From Opitutales bacterium (GTDB taxonomy: Bacteria; Verrucomicrobiota; Verrucomicrobiia; Opitutales; UBA953): DNA of 64,000 bases. This document shows, in pieces, positions 63,614 to 64,000 of the stretch (the stretch's first letter is position 1; every line of letters begins with the position of its first letter). Location of the stretch: positions 21,784 to 85,783 of the forward strand of contig JAGBIL010000020.1 in the NCBI GenBank assembly GCA_017935025.1, read 5' to 3'. Below the pieces are notes generated by a model that ran no database searches, was not told the DNA's origin, and worked only from the letters and a program-made list of their open reading frames with translations. Position numbers and translations under genes: made by a program.

Positions 63614-64000
63614 TTATTGAACTTCGGAGAGAACAATGCGGAAGCCGAGGTAGCTCCCGCGATCCTCCGGCGAATAGTAGTACCAATCCGACGACTCGCA
63701 GCTGCCCGCGTAGTTGCGCCAACTGCCACCCTGACCCACGCGGTCCGAGCCGTACGGGGTAGACGTCCACTCCCACACGTTCCCGTGCATATCGTAAAGC
63801 CCGAATGCGTTCGGAACTTTTTGCCCGACGGGATGCGTCTTGTCGTCGCTGTTCCTGCTATACCACCCGGCACGCGCCAAATCCGCTTCCGTATCTCCCG
63901 TGTAATATTTTGTCGTCGTTCCCGCGCGGCAAGCATGCTCCCATTCATCCGAGGTCGGTAGACGGTATTCCTGATTCATCGAAATCCGCCCCAAAGCGCG
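63614..64000 (-). CDS. formylglycine-generating-enzyme-like (SUMF1) domain, C-terminal part
   Basis: The 128 visible residues belong to the FGE-sulfatase/SUMF1 fold: YRLPTSDEWEHACRAGTTTK, NAFGLYDMHGNVWEWTSTPY, QGGSWRNYAGSCESSDWYYY and the end SYLGFRIVL. The 5' part is beyond the right edge. True sulfatase-activating enzymes need two active-site Cys; in the visible part only one Cys lies near the expected place, so it may be a binding-only relative. Not in an operon with sulfatase genes here. Confidence 0.85.
   Translation of the reverse strand, partial: RALGRISMNQEYRLPTSDEWEHACRAGTTTKYYTGDTEADLARAGWYSRNSDDKTHPVGQKVPNAFGLYDMHGNVWEWTSTPYGSDRVGQGGSWRNYAGSCESSDWYYYSPEDRGSYLGFRIVLSEVQ

Larger units (their letters stand above)
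596..63924. repeat. dispersed octamer CGGGAACG/CGTTCCCG, DNA-uptake-sequence-like
   Basis: By eye I count about 150 perfect octamers on either strand (first at 596, last at 63917) and ~50 more with GGGAAC only; chance expectation for 64 kb is about 2-3 octamers. Most extend to GCGGGAACG. Copies lie within genes (reading as AGT, RE, GN, VPA, RSR in different frames), between genes, and as inverted pairs in terminators. None is seen from ~28.1 to 31.0 kb. Confidence 0.85.

Noticed and set aside
596..63924. Octamer considered as CRISPR or simple repeat array
   Set aside because: Copies are irregularly spaced, only 8-10 bases long and lie inside genes; there are no spacers and no cas genes.

Overview
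The window looks like chromosomal DNA of a Gram-negative member of the Verrucomicrobiota, probably near Opitutales. The evidence is outer-membrane genes (lpxD, an LptF/LptG permease, lipoproteins), three exported proteins ending in a PEP-CTERM-like PEPSAFG tail, and a five-gene pilus-like operon whose order and protein types match the Amuc_1102-1098 locus of Akkermansia as I remember it. The lineage call rests on these resemblances, not on a marker gene.

Layout. 0-6.2 kb: a minus-strand operon for an unusual acylated amino sugar (aminotransferase, sugar-phosphate transferase, two hexapeptide acetyltransferases, GNAT/PLP fusion, ATP-grasp enzyme, acyl carrier protein, ketoacyl synthase), with long poly-C tracts at three gene junctions. 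6.3-7.3 kb: nadC. 7.4-15.2 kb: the secretin/PilM-like operon. 15.4-28 kb: cstA, tRNA-Leu, a PEP-CTERM-like protein, a GH20 hexosaminidase, a small lipoprotein, homoserine dehydrogenase, plsY, clpC, an N-acylglucosamine 2-epimerase and a second PEP-CTERM-like protein. 28.15-32 kb: a small mobile island with a tyrosine integrase, a truncated phage-type metallopeptidase, small unknown genes, a tRNA-Met and tRNA 3' fragments. 32.4-41 kb: a sensor kinase/response regulator pair, an SLC13 transporter, a coiled-coil membrane protein with a tiny lipoprotein, pgi, secG and a membrane VWA protein. 41.4-53.9 kb: ribB, tRNA-Glu, an ABC-F ATPase, leuC, an inositol-phosphatase family enzyme, an acyltransferase, a pseudouridine synthase, the LptF/G permease, mtfA, nth, lpxD, a proline-rich protein and trxA. 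54-64 kb: rplT/rpmI, a GAP1-N2-like protein, lysC, a third PEP-CTERM-like protein, purH, rplI, ssb, rpsF, pth, rplY and a truncated formylglycine-generating-enzyme-like gene.

The strongest unexplained signal is an octamer, CGGGAACG (CGTTCCCG on the other strand). I counted roughly 150 copies by eye against about 2-3 expected by chance. It lies in genes of every function and recurs as inverted pairs forming the stems of several terminators, which is how Neisseria and Haemophilus DNA-uptake sequences are arranged. It is nearly absent from the island. Together with the secretin/PilM-like operon this suggests an undescribed uptake-sequence-like system. Secondary signals are the poly-C tracts at operon junctions and an intergenic repeat family with the core AAATTGAAATTTAGCG.
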